In this document: positions 26,392-34,982 of the stretch, piece by piece
How positions within the stretch are numbered: the first letter of the stretch is position 1
Layout of the letters: each line of letters starts with the position of its first letter
Source: Clostridia bacterium
GTDB taxonomy: Bacteria; Bacillota; Clostridia; Peptostreptococcales; Anaerovoracaceae
NCBI GenBank assembly: GCA_902363595.1
Contig: CABJAP010000004.1
Coordinates: 233,772 to 297,771, forward strand
Direction of reading: 5' to 3'
Length of the DNA stretch: 64,000 bases
The notes under the pieces: generated by a model
Seen by the model: only the letters and a program-made list of their open reading frames with translations
What the model was told of the DNA's origin: nothing
Databases searched by the model: none
Program-made: the position numbers and the translations under genes

Positions 26392-27125
26392 CATCGCGAA
26401 CTGTTGGTCTCATAATCAAAATGCAGCTTAATCCGATCTCCCCGGAATAAAACTTTAGAAAACATATAGGGGTCATTTTCTGAGTTATAGGTGATACATT
26501 CCGTAAGTAAAATCGTGGAATTAACCGGTATATTGAGGATACGTGCTTCGCTGGCCGTAGCTGTCGTAAGCTCCAGTGTTTCCTTCCCTGAGTTGGGGGC
26601 AACATGATAATTGTCATGAAGCATATCGCATAAAATCTTGTTATTTAATTCCCATTCCGTAACTTTTTTAAATCTGGCATAGGGCAGATAATTAATGTGA
26701 TAACTTAGCGGTGTATCTAAAACATTGGTCACGCGGTCAATTTTTATCAGTTTGTCCTTGGGCGACAGATTTAATTTTTGTGCAATCGTCGCGCCCGTTA
26801 CAATCTCCAGTGAAAGCAAAAGCGAGCTAGTATCATAACCCTGAGATTCTAATTGTTCCTGAATACCTTTCTGGTATGTCGTATTGGTAATAATTTTTTG
26901 TTCTGACACGAACGTGCCTTTACCAGGCACCTTATAGAGATAATGCTCGTTTGCCAATCGAAGAATTACATTTCTGACTGTAGTCCTGCTTATTCCAAAC
27001 ATTTGGCTTAAAGCATTTTCAGAAGGAATCGGTTCATTGGGCTGGTATTCCCTGCTGTTGATTTGCTCCAGCAAGAAATCATAGAGCTGTATATGCAAAG
27101 GTGTCGGAGAATTTTTATCTATCAT
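26391..27125 (-). CDS. GntR/HutC-type transcriptional regulator
   Basis: A 244-residue regulator. The N-terminal winged helix (residues 5-70: QLYDFLLEQINSREYQPNEPIPSENALSQMFGISRTTVRNVILRL) is followed by a UbiC/HutC-type effector domain (QGYDTSSLLLSLEIV, ILLTECITYNSENDPYMFSKVLFRGDR). The start is at 27125, where AGGAGG precedes the ATG; the longer frame to 27245 adds an implausible hydrophobic leader. It is divergent from the nitroreductase/aconitase X operon. The intervening region carries a consensus promoter and a GTATATAC palindrome of the GT-N-TA-N-AC type that HutC-class proteins bind, so it probably represses that operon until an effector derived from the substrate binds. Confidence 0.9.
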   Translation of the reverse strand: MIDKNSPTPLHIQLYDFLLEQINSREYQPNEPIPSENALSQMFGISRTTVRNVILRLANEHYLYKVPGKGTFVSEQKIITNTTYQKGIQEQLESQGYDTSSLLLSLEIVTGATIAQKLNLSPKDKLIKIDRVTNVLDTPLSYHINYLPYARFKKVTEWELNNKILCDMLHDNYHVAPNSGKETLELTTATASEARILNIPVNSTILLTECITYNSENDPYMFSKVLFRGDRIKLHFDYETNSSR

Positions 27126-27203
27126 TCTGCCCCTCCTAAATGAATTTACTATATTATACCATATTATTAATTTATATAAAAGCAAAAGTGAACATGAAAA
27201 TAT

Positions 27204-27254
27204 TTGACAAGTCATGTTAAGTAAAGTATAATCATGACATAACATGTATATACA
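27204..27254 (+). promoter_or_regulatory. Consensus promoter with overlapping operator candidates
   Basis: TTGACA (27204-27209), 17-base spacer and TATAAT (27227-27232): a perfect sigma-A promoter for the catabolic operon. CATGTTA (27213-27219) and TAACATG (27240-27246) form an inverted repeat spanning the -10 box. The palindrome TGTATATACA (27245-27254), containing GTATATAC, overlaps the expected start of transcription. Both fit a repressor site for the divergent GntR/HutC-type protein. Confidence 0.75.
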
Positions 27255-27286
27255 AGTTACTACATCGAAGAAAGGCAGGTGGTGCT

Positions 27287-27835
27287 ATGAATGAGACAAT
27301 TAGCAACATTTTAAAAAGAGTTGGAACAACAGCCTATCAGCCAAAACAAATCAAAGATGACGAGTTGGACCTTATCATACGGGCCGGTAAAGCCGCACCC
27401 AACGCATTTAACGCACAGAATTGGCATTTTAGCGTTATTCAGGACCGGGAAATCCTGGAAGCAATTGATCGGAAAACCTTTCAGGCGTTGGATGAAATAG
27501 GCGATATTGATGAGGATGAGAGGGATTACAGGCCCTTGTACGATGCGCCAGCCCTGATTATTCTTTCAGCCGCGGAGGAGTCCCAGTTCTCGAAGCAAGA
27601 TTGTTCCTGCGCCAATCAAAACATGGCTGTAGCGGCAAAATCCCTCAATATCGGATCAAGGTATCTGGATGTTCCCAATATGGCTTTCGAGGGAGAGCAG
27701 GGGAAGAGACTCAGACAAAGGTGCCGGATTCCGGACGGCTATGAAGTGATATGCTCTCTGTCTCTCGGATATCCGGCTGATCAGGATGAAAAGCCATCGC
27801 CCAGGCGCGATGATGTTGTCAGTTATGTAAGGTGA
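27287..27835 (+). CDS. Nitroreductase-family FMN oxidoreductase
   Basis: A 182-residue nitroreductase-like protein, a family of FMN-dependent NAD(P)H oxidoreductases acting on nitro groups, quinones, enones or flavins. The APNAFNAQNWHFSVI segment (residues 36-52) is the usual FMN-phosphate and ring-binding region, and the closing SLGYPADQDEKPSPR stretch is also typical. It is slightly short for the family. It is the first gene of the operon controlled by the consensus promoter and lies 16 bases before the aconitase X large subunit. Its reaction in the pathway is unknown. Confidence 0.85.
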   Translation: MNETISNILKRVGTTAYQPKQIKDDELDLIIRAGKAAPNAFNAQNWHFSVIQDREILEAIDRKTFQALDEIGDIDEDERDYRPLYDAPALIILSAAEESQFSKQDCSCANQNMAVAAKSLNIGSRYLDVPNMAFEGEQGKRLRQRCRIPDGYEVICSLSLGYPADQDEKPSPRRDDVVSYVR

Positions 27836-27851
27836 AGGAGCCTTTGTACAA

Positions 27852-29129
27852 ATGAAATTATCAGAAAAAGATAAAAAAATGCTGAATGGCGAATATGGCG
27901 AAGCTAAAAAAATAGCTATGGAAAAAATTTTAAAATACGCCAAAATTGTAGGCGCAGAGGAGTTGTGCGACGTAACAAAGAGTACCGCTGCCTGCGACTG
28001 CATGGATGAGTTTTTACTTGAAGGAAATACATTGGATGCGGTACTGTCGAAAAGCTATCTGGGAAAAGAAATGGAACTGGACACACTGGTAGACGATAAC
28101 TGCTTATTTCAGGATGATGTCTGCTGCATAGATGGAGAAGATTATGAAAACTGTAATCAAACCAAAGAATTCTTTGAAGAGAATATGCGGTTTCTGAACA
28201 GGGCCTGCCAGCTGGGAACGATTCGAGCCAGTACATGCGCACCATATCTGACCGGATGGATCCCGCTTATGGGTGAAGTATTCCTCACAACCGAATCGAG
28301 TAACGTCTTATTCTGTAACTCGATTTGGGGCGCCAGAGGAAATGGCGGAGGACAGGGAACCACCTTTTGGTCAACCCTCACAGGCAGAACGCCTAAATTT
28401 GGTCTGCATCTCGATGAGAACAGAATCGGCACACATGTATTTCACATTGATTGCAGGACAGATACAAGAGAGGATTGGGATCTATTGGGTTATGTGATGG
28501 GAGGGTTTCTTGAGGCCGATTCAGTCCCAGTGCTGGCCGACGGATTTAAACGGCCGGACTTAAACAAAGTAAAGAGCTTTTTCACATCGTTGGCCACAAC
28601 CAGCAGTGCGGAATTGTGCCTCATTGTAGGCATCTCACCCGAAGCAAGAGAATTGGAAGATGCCTTAAAGGGGAAGAGACCGCAGGCAGAGATTACGATT
28701 ACACAAGAAATGATCGAAGAAGCGAGACTGACGCTGGGCTGCCAGACCTCCGGACCCATTAACTTCGTTCAGATCGGCTGTCCTCATTGCAGTGTGGAGG
28801 AGTTACAGCACTATGCGGACTATCTTAAAGGTAAAAAGGTTGCGCAAGGGATGCGATTCTTTATTTACACGACCATGGCAACCTTGAAAATGGCCGAAGA
28901 CAGCGGAATTGCCCAGACCATTAGAAAAACCGGCGCCCATCTTATGACCTGCGGATGCGTGGATGTAACCACAAACCTCACGGATGGATCCATTGCGGTA
29001 GGTCTTTCCTCAACAAAGCTGACGCACTATCAAAAATCCGAGCGATCGGTTCCCATCTACTATGGGACGGACAAGCAATGTATGGATGCGGCAATCAGAG
29101 GTTACTGGGAGGTGAATGATGGAAAATAA
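27852..29129 (+). CDS. Aconitase X catalytic (large) subunit
   Basis: A 425-residue protein of the aconitase X (AcnX, DUF521) family, iron-sulfur hydro-lyases distantly related to aconitase. Characterised AcnX enzymes are cis-3-hydroxy-L-proline dehydratase in bacteria and phosphomevalonate dehydratase in archaea. Visible landmarks include LNGEYGEAKKIAMEKILKYA at the start, CAPYLTGWIPLMGE, the NSIWGARGNGGGQ-type loop, QIGCPHCSVEEL and CGCVDVTTN, with cysteines able to ligate a cluster. It is encoded separately from the small swivel subunit, whose gene overlaps it by 14 bases. Neither known substrate is proved here; the neighbours do not include mevalonate genes, which argues against the archaeal role. 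Confidence 0.88.
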   Translation: MKLSEKDKKMLNGEYGEAKKIAMEKILKYAKIVGAEELCDVTKSTAACDCMDEFLLEGNTLDAVLSKSYLGKEMELDTLVDDNCLFQDDVCCIDGEDYENCNQTKEFFEENMRFLNRACQLGTIRASTCAPYLTGWIPLMGEVFLTTESSNVLFCNSIWGARGNGGGQGTTFWSTLTGRTPKFGLHLDENRIGTHVFHIDCRTDTREDWDLLGYVMGGFLEADSVPVLADGFKRPDLNKVKSFFTSLATTSSAELCLIVGISPEARELEDALKGKRPQAEITITQEMIEEARLTLGCQTSGPINFVQIGCPHCSVEELQHYADYLKGKKVAQGMRFFIYTTMATLKMAEDSGIAQTIRKTGAHLMTCGCVDVTTNLTDGSIAVGLSSTKLTHYQKSERSVPIYYGTDKQCMDAAIRGYWEVNDGK

Positions 29130-29544
29130 GATTTTAAAAGCCAGAGGAGCCAACGGTCCTGCAGCAGAAGGATATGCGCTGGTGTGTCCAAACAGCATTC
29201 AAGGATGGTCAGCGCTTGAAATGGATACCGGAGTCATTATTGAAAAAGGCCATCTCTATGAAGGCGAGTCAGTAAAGGGAAAGATTTTGGTAGTACCGTG
29301 CAGCAGAGGATCACTCGGATGGTCAGATTATTTCTTTGCCTGCCATCTGCACGGAGTAGGTCCAATGGGTTATGTGTTCAAGAAGATGGATTCAAAGTGC
29401 GCCACAACCGTAGCGCTGGCAGATGTCCCCTGTGTTGCTGACTTTGGTCCAGACTGCGATCCATGTGAAGAGATCAAAACAGGGGACTATATCCGAATAG
29501 ACGGGGATAAAGGCACAGTAGAAATCTTAAAAAGTGTGGAATAG
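29116..29544 (+). CDS. Aconitase X swivel (small) subunit
   Basis: A 142-residue protein of the DUF126 / AcnX small-domain family, the mobile swivel domain that closes over the active site. The GPAAEGYALVCPNSIQGWSALE start and the VVPCSRGSLGWSDYFFACHLHGVGP segment, which resembles the usual PSGRGSCS-type loop, support this. Start at the first ATG is likely, with the overlap ensuring coupled translation with the large subunit; the next codon is also ATG. Two-subunit AcnX is common in bacteria. Confidence 0.86.
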   Translation: MMENKILKARGANGPAAEGYALVCPNSIQGWSALEMDTGVIIEKGHLYEGESVKGKILVVPCSRGSLGWSDYFFACHLHGVGPMGYVFKKMDSKCATTVALADVPCVADFGPDCDPCEEIKTGDYIRIDGDKGTVEILKSVE

Positions 29545-29553
29545 GAGGAAGCG

Positions 29554-30351
29554 ATGAAAGAAGTTAAAGATGGGTTTTATAGACACTATGCATATATCGA
29601 GCCGGGTGAGGACCTGCATTACCGGATGAATAAAGATTCAAGAGGCGGCGCGGGAGAGCTGGTTGGAGTTATTATTGTGCCGGCCTGGCTGCCATGTCCT
29701 CCAGGTCATGTATCAAATGCGTATTCCTTTGACTTTCCGATCAAATATGTTGAACTGGAAGGTGCCAACCAGCAGTTAGTTCACGGAGCGGCAGCATCCC
29801 TTGAGGATCAGATCATTGCGACGGCAAAACAGCTGGAATTGGACGGATGCAGAGTGATCTGCGCGGACTGCGGTTATTTTGGACATTTCCAAAGGCAGGT
29901 GGCCGATTCTGTGGACATTCCCGTTTATCTTTCCGGAGTAGTGCAGGTGCCTTGGATCAGAGTGGGCTTGCGGTCAGACCAGAAAATAGGAATTATATGC
30001 GGCGATGCACCTCATCTCACTTACAGCCTGTTCCAATCATGCGGAGTTTCGAAAGAAGATTATGACCGATGCGTTATTATTGGCGCGCAGGATGAGCCGG
30101 AATTCAGCAAATTTGATAAAAATGTGGGCAATTTTGATTCGGCAAAAGTGCGAGCCGAGATGGTGGGCCTTGCGAAAAAACTGCAGGATGAAAATCCGGA
30201 TTTGGGTGCGATTCTGTTGGAATGTACGGATATGCCGCCCTATGCGGCATCCATACAGGCAGCGACCAACCTCCCTGTATTCGATACAACGACTATGATG
30301 AAATTCCTATATAACACAGTAGCTCAGAGGAATTATGGAGGAAACGTTTAA
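29554..30351 (+). CDS. Aspartate/glutamate racemase-like protein
   Basis: A 265-residue protein of the Asp/Glu/hydantoin racemase superfamily. The two expected catalytic cysteines are visible as CADCGYF (middle) and LLECTDMPPYA (near residue 225), each in the usual surroundings. The family contains racemases, maleate isomerase and arylmalonate decarboxylase, so the reaction here is uncertain. The stop codon is immediately followed by the ATG of the opine dehydrogenase-like gene. In context it may invert or isomerise an intermediate of the AcnX pathway. Confidence 0.82.
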   Translation: MKEVKDGFYRHYAYIEPGEDLHYRMNKDSRGGAGELVGVIIVPAWLPCPPGHVSNAYSFDFPIKYVELEGANQQLVHGAAASLEDQIIATAKQLELDGCRVICADCGYFGHFQRQVADSVDIPVYLSGVVQVPWIRVGLRSDQKIGIICGDAPHLTYSLFQSCGVSKEDYDRCVIIGAQDEPEFSKFDKNVGNFDSAKVRAEMVGLAKKLQDENPDLGAILLECTDMPPYAASIQAATNLPVFDTTTMMKFLYNTVAQRNYGGNV

Positions 30352-31419
30352 ATGAAAAAGATAACTGTAATAGGAGCGGGAAATTGCAGTTATGCAGCAG
30401 CAGCGGATTTGGCGCTAAAAGGGAATCAAGTAAACATGTTGGTGGATGAACCACATTGGTCTGAGATTACTGCTGTTGCGAAAACCAGGACTGTTGAGCT
30501 TCATGAAGATAATCGGACTCAAGAGGCAAAGCTCCACATGGTTACGGATGATCCACAGGCAGCAATAGGAGGGAGTGATCTGATTTTGATCACGATCCCT
30601 GCATATGGTCATGAGTTTATCACTCAATGGATTTGCGACTATCTGTCTGATGATCAGACTGTAATATTTGCGCCTGGTTACCTTGCAAGCTTATTACTGA
30701 AAAAAAAGTTAAAAGAACAGGGCCGCGGAAAAAGGATCTTTGTTGCGGAAACCAATGAAACTCCTTATAACGCAAAAAAGCTGGGCGGCAATCGAGTCGA
30801 AATAAGCGGTAGAATCACGCCCCTTTTGACAGCTGCAGTTCCATCAGATGATACGGCACAGGTTTTGGCAGAATTTGAATCGATTTTACCTTTAACAAAA
30901 GCCGACCATGTGTTTCACAGCGTACTGCATGCCACAAACCCCTGTTACCATGTTCCGGGCTGTGTCCTTAATACAGGGAGAATCGAGCGGGCAAAGGGGG
31001 AATTCTACCTCTATGAAGAGGGAATAACACCCGCCGTTGCGACTGTTATGGAAAAATTGGACGAAGAACGAATTCATATTTTAAAAGCTCTGGGATGCTC
31101 CTATTATAGTGTGCCTGAGGAAATGGCGGAAGGCAGACAAGCCAGAAGCATGTGGGAAGAGATCAACGGCTGTCAAGGTCTTGAGTTTGTAAAAGGACCT
31201 GAGAGTTTGCAGAGCAGATATTTGACCGAGGATATTCCCTACGGCCTGATGTCGTGGAGCATGATTGGCCGGATGCTGGAGCTGAATCTGCCGGTAATCG
31301 AGGCATTGATCACATTAGGCGGAATCGTAATAGGAAAAGACCTGATCAGGAAGGGGCAAACGAAAGAAAAATTAGGGTTAGAGGAGTTAACAAGAGATAA
31401 TCTGTTTTTAATTGTATAA
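30352..31419 (+). CDS. Octopine/nopaline dehydrogenase-family protein
   Basis: A 355-residue NAD(P)-dependent dehydrogenase. The N-terminal Rossmann motif VIGAGNCSYAAAADLALKG fits the family pattern. The C-terminal helical domain (HSVLHATNPCYHVPGCVLNTGRIE) matches the opine dehydrogenase alpha-helical domain with its conserved histidine and asparagine. These enzymes join an amino acid to a 2-oxoacid reductively, or split opines in reverse. In a catabolic operon with transporters and PFOR, the splitting direction to an amino acid and a 2-oxoacid is attractive but unproved. It follows the racemase-like gene directly. Confidence 0.85.
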   Translation: MKKITVIGAGNCSYAAAADLALKGNQVNMLVDEPHWSEITAVAKTRTVELHEDNRTQEAKLHMVTDDPQAAIGGSDLILITIPAYGHEFITQWICDYLSDDQTVIFAPGYLASLLLKKKLKEQGRGKRIFVAETNETPYNAKKLGGNRVEISGRITPLLTAAVPSDDTAQVLAEFESILPLTKADHVFHSVLHATNPCYHVPGCVLNTGRIERAKGEFYLYEEGITPAVATVMEKLDEERIHILKALGCSYYSVPEEMAEGRQARSMWEEINGCQGLEFVKGPESLQSRYLTEDIPYGLMSWSMIGRMLELNLPVIEALITLGGIVIGKDLIRKGQTKEKLGLEELTRDNLFLIV

Positions 31420-31449
31420 ACGGTTGGAAATACCAGAAAGGAAACAATT

Positions 31450-32934
31450 ATGAAAAACAAAGGGAACTTGTTAGGTTTAACCGGTGAAATGTCTTTATGG
31501 CAAAAAATCCGATACTCGCTTGGAAATGCCGGCGACGAATTACCATACGCGATCTTCTATACATATTTTATGATGTACCTAACTGAAGTGGCGGGAATTG
31601 ATGCAGTTGTAGCAGGAGTCATTTCTGCGGTGGCCGCAGCCTGCGATGGCCTTGTGGACCCGGCACTGGGTATATTCTCCGATAATTTATATCGAAAGCA
31701 TGGAACCAGAAGGCCGGCCATGGTTATGGGCCTTGGGCCTCTCGCTATTGTAACCATCCTGCTATTTGTGCCATCTCCGTTCAGCGGAACGGGCCAGCTG
31801 GTTTATTACTGCTTTTTTTCCATTCTCTTTGTCGCCTTCTATTCTTTATACAGCATGAACTTTGTATCAATGGGCGCGGAAATGACAGACAGCTATGAAG
31901 AAAGAAACATGCTGCGTCTGCTTTGCGGATTAACAGCGCCGCTGTTCGCTTATCTGGGACATGGCGGCCCTCAGCTGGCACAGGCTATTTTGCCCAAGAT
32001 GAACCTTCAGGGTCAATGGGTAGCTACAGGTGTAAGTATCACAATCATCTATGTGATATGCTGTGTCATCTGTATCTTTGTAGCCCTTAGTCCTAAAAGG
32101 GTTAAAGAGCTTCGAGCAGAAGGAAGAGAGTTGAAGGAAGTCAGATCAGAGGAGAACATAGATGAAGTAAAAGTCAGTAAACTGAACTTTTTTGAAAATG
32201 TGGGATCCGTGCTAAAGATCAAAGCCTTGCGAGTGGAAATCATCATGATCCTTTCCTTTACCATCGCCAATGGATTCTTCTATGCATTAATCGCATATGC
32301 CCTGACTTACTCCATGGAACTCAACGCAGCTCAGCAGGCCACATACTGGGCCGTGCAGACAGTCATTTACTATGCGGCAGTAGTCTTATGTGTACCTGTG
32401 GCTAATAAATTTGGCAAAAAGCCTTTATTCATCGCCTGTTTTGCCATTGCAGGAATTTCGATGACAGCTTTCTACTTTGGAAGTGTCCAATCTCTGCTGG
32501 CAGCAACGCTTCTGATGGCAGCCTTCACCTTTATTGAAGCTCCCTTCTGGACGCTGTACTGCACCTGGGGCTATGAGATTTCCGATATTGATGAATTTGC
32601 AAACGGCAAGAGAAGAACATCGCTGATCTTATCGGTAGCGTCCGTGTTCATTAAAGTGGGACCTACTTTATCCTTCATATTATCTGGAATCATTCTCAAG
32701 AGCATCGGTTATGTGGAGGGCGGCGTTTCCCAAGCAGCAACTGTTACGGAAGGCCTGCACGGATACATCACCCTGCTGCCGGGATTGGTTTTGGTTGTAG
32801 GCATCATCGCGGCCCTCCAGTATCCGGTAACAAGAAAAGGATTTGATGCCTTGACAAAGGCCCTGGAAGCGAAACGGGCAGGAGAGGAATATTCAACAGA
32901 AGGCTTCGAACACATGCTGCCAAAAGAAAAATAA
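31450..32934 (+). CDS. GPH-type MFS transporter, first tandem copy
   Basis: A 494-residue carrier with about 12 hydrophobic helices. The GIFSDNLYRKHGTRRPAMVMG loop is the GPH signature. By eye about three quarters of residues match the next gene, and the proteins end alike (YSTEGFEHMLPK). The operon thus carries two recent paralogues. Bases after its stop repeat the sequence found after the second copy, showing a tandem duplication. The likely role is uptake of the operon substrate; a sugar-like solute is the family default but other solutes are possible. Confidence 0.88.
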   Translation: MKNKGNLLGLTGEMSLWQKIRYSLGNAGDELPYAIFYTYFMMYLTEVAGIDAVVAGVISAVAAACDGLVDPALGIFSDNLYRKHGTRRPAMVMGLGPLAIVTILLFVPSPFSGTGQLVYYCFFSILFVAFYSLYSMNFVSMGAEMTDSYEERNMLRLLCGLTAPLFAYLGHGGPQLAQAILPKMNLQGQWVATGVSITIIYVICCVICIFVALSPKRVKELRAEGRELKEVRSEENIDEVKVSKLNFFENVGSVLKIKALRVEIIMILSFTIANGFFYALIAYALTYSMELNAAQQATYWAVQTVIYYAAVVLCVPVANKFGKKPLFIACFAIAGISMTAFYFGSVQSLLAATLLMAAFTFIEAPFWTLYCTWGYEISDIDEFANGKRRTSLILSVASVFIKVGPTLSFILSGIILKSIGYVEGGVSQAATVTEGLHGYITLLPGLVLVVGIIAALQYPVTRKGFDALTKALEAKRAGEEYSTEGFEHMLPKEK

Positions 32935-33070
32935 GAAAATCGAATTTAAAAGAGGAAAATTGCAGGATTGACCTGATAAACAAGTTGCAGGATTTGCCAC
33001 TGGTTCCATCAATAGTTGATCGCTTAAATAAAAGTGGTAAGACGGATAAAATAACAGAAAGGAAAAAAAT

Positions 33071-34552
33071 ATGAAAACCAAAGGCAATGTTTTAGGCTTA
33101 ACCGGTGAAATCTCTATTGGCAAAAAAATCAGATATTCTCTTGGAAATGCTGGTGATGAGTTGCCTTATGCACTGTTTTATACATACTTTATGATGTATC
33201 TAACGGAAGTCGCCGGAATTAATGCTGTTGTTGCAGGAATTATTTCAGCAGTAGCTGCTGCTTGCGATGGCCTTGTCGATCCGGCATTGGGCATATTCTC
33301 GGACAATTTATATCGAAAACACGGAACAAGAAGGACAGGCATGATCATTGGTCTTGGGCCGCTGGCAATTGTGACGATTTTATTATTCGTCCCTGCGCCT
33401 TTTTCCGGTGTTGGAGAATTAATCTACTATTGTATTTTTTCAATCCTGTTCGTAACCTGCTTCTCAATGTATAGTACGAATTTCATTTCAATGGGTGCGG
33501 AGATGACGGATAGCTATGAAGAAAGAAATTTTTTGAGGCTGCTTTGCGGATTAACTGCGCCGCTCTTTTCCTATCTGGGACATGGAGGTCCACAGCTTGC
33601 AAAAGCCATTTTACCGGAAATGGGTGTTGATGCACAGTGGCTTACTACCGGAATTAGTGTGACTCTGGTGTATGGTATTTGCTGTCTTGTTTGTATCTTT
33701 GCCGCATTAAGCCCAAGGAAAGTAAAAGCGCTTAGAGCTGCTGGCAGACCACCAAAAGAAGCGGCTGCAGAAGAGAATGATGATGTTAAAATTGGGAAAT
33801 TGAACTTTATTGAAAATGTCACATCACTATTAAAGATTAAAGCATTAAAAGTACAGTTAATCATGGTATTTGCCTTTACTGTAGCAAATGGTTTTTTCTA
33901 TGCGCTGATTGCCTATGTACTCACTTATTCTATGGAACTTAATGCTGCGCAGCAGGCTACTTTTTGGGCGGTAGAGAGTGTTGTTTATTATGGGGCAATT
34001 GTATTATGCGTACCAGTCGCTAATAAATTTGGCAAAAAGCCAATGTTCATCGTCTGCTATGCTGTCGCAGGAGTTACAATGACAAGTTTCTTTTTCTTGA
34101 ATTTGAACTCTTTAGGCGCTGCTGTAGCTATGATGGTAGCGTTTACTCTTGTTGAAGCACCCTTCTGGACACTGCACTGCACGATGGGATATGAAATTTC
34201 TGATATTGATGAATTCGCAAACGGTAAGAGGAGAACTTCATTAGTTATTTCATTTGCAAGCCTATTCGTTAAAATCGGGCCAACGCTATCCTATATTTTT
34301 ACAGGTATTATTCTTAGCAGCATTGGCTATGTGGAAGGCGGCGTATCACAGCCGGAATCTGTTGCAGAGGGATTGCATGGATATATTACATTGCTTCCGG
34401 GAATATTCCTATTGTTGGGTGTAATCGCCGCTCTCCAGTATCCGGTAACAAGAAAAGGCTTTGATGCCTTGACAAAAGCACTGGAAGCGAAACGGGCAGG
34501 AGAGGATTATTCAACAGAAGGCTTTGAACATATGCTGCCAAAAGCAAAATAA
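33071..34552 (+). CDS. GPH-type MFS transporter, second tandem copy
   Basis: A 493-residue paralogue of the preceding gene with the same start (K-x-KGN-x-LGLTGE), GPH loop and C-terminal end. Its codon use is visibly more A/T-rich than the first copy, for example in third positions around 33100-33700. Either the copies have been apart for some time or one came from elsewhere. The 136-base spacer between the copies contains the repeated element TTGCAGGATT twice and a leftover of the cupin-gene leader. Redundant uptake or different substrates are both possible. Confidence 0.88.
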   Translation: MKTKGNVLGLTGEISIGKKIRYSLGNAGDELPYALFYTYFMMYLTEVAGINAVVAGIISAVAAACDGLVDPALGIFSDNLYRKHGTRRTGMIIGLGPLAIVTILLFVPAPFSGVGELIYYCIFSILFVTCFSMYSTNFISMGAEMTDSYEERNFLRLLCGLTAPLFSYLGHGGPQLAKAILPEMGVDAQWLTTGISVTLVYGICCLVCIFAALSPRKVKALRAAGRPPKEAAAEENDDVKIGKLNFIENVTSLLKIKALKVQLIMVFAFTVANGFFYALIAYVLTYSMELNAAQQATFWAVESVVYYGAIVLCVPVANKFGKKPMFIVCYAVAGVTMTSFFFLNLNSLGAAVAMMVAFTLVEAPFWTLHCTMGYEISDIDEFANGKRRTSLVISFASLFVKIGPTLSYIFTGIILSSIGYVEGGVSQPESVAEGLHGYITLLPGIFLLLGVIAALQYPVTRKGFDALTKALEAKRAGEDYSTEGFEHMLPKAK

Positions 34553-34581
34553 GAAAATAGAATTTAAAAGAGGAGAGTAGA

Positions 34582-34959
34582 ATGAACAAAGTAAAACTTT
34601 TTGACATACGCCAGATGGAATGGCATGACGATGAAAATGGTATGAGAAGCTGCGTGTTTAAACCCAGCGAAAATATGACCATGCAATATTGGGAAATCAA
34701 GCCGGGAGCAGGTGCGCCGCTTCACAGCCATCCCCACGAACAGCTGATTTACATCAAACAAGGAATGCTGGAAGTAACCGTCCAGGAGACTACCTATGAA
34801 GTGGGGGCAGGCTGCTTCTGCCATGTGCCTCCCGGAGCGGAGCATGGCACCTATAACCCGGGACCGGAATCCTGTATTAATGTGGATATGTTTTCGCCAG
34901 AGCGTGAAGACAGGACGGAAAGTAGGAAAATAACAGATTTAAATCATAAAAACTGGTGA
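34582..34959 (+). CDS. Small single-domain cupin
   Basis: A 125-residue cupin. Motif 1 reads GAGAPLHSHPHEQLIYIKQG (His, His and Glu metal ligands) and motif 2 HVPPGAEHGTYNPG (His). Such small cupins may be isomerases, metal-dependent lyases or ligand sensors; which applies is unknown. It lies 29 bases after the second transporter. A frame extension overlaps the enoate reductase start region by a few bases, but that gene has its own site at 34983. A role with an intermediate of the pathway is likely. Confidence 0.82.
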   Translation: MNKVKLFDIRQMEWHDDENGMRSCVFKPSENMTMQYWEIKPGAGAPLHSHPHEQLIYIKQGMLEVTVQETTYEVGAGCFCHVPPGAEHGTYNPGPESCINVDMFSPEREDRTESRKITDLNHKNW

Positions 34960-34982
34960 TAACTTGGGTCAAGGAGAAGAAC

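Noticed and set aside
27852..29544. Aconitase X as phosphomevalonate dehydratase
   Set aside because: No mevalonate pathway gene is nearby and the operon context is catabolic; this cannot be excluded by sequence alone.
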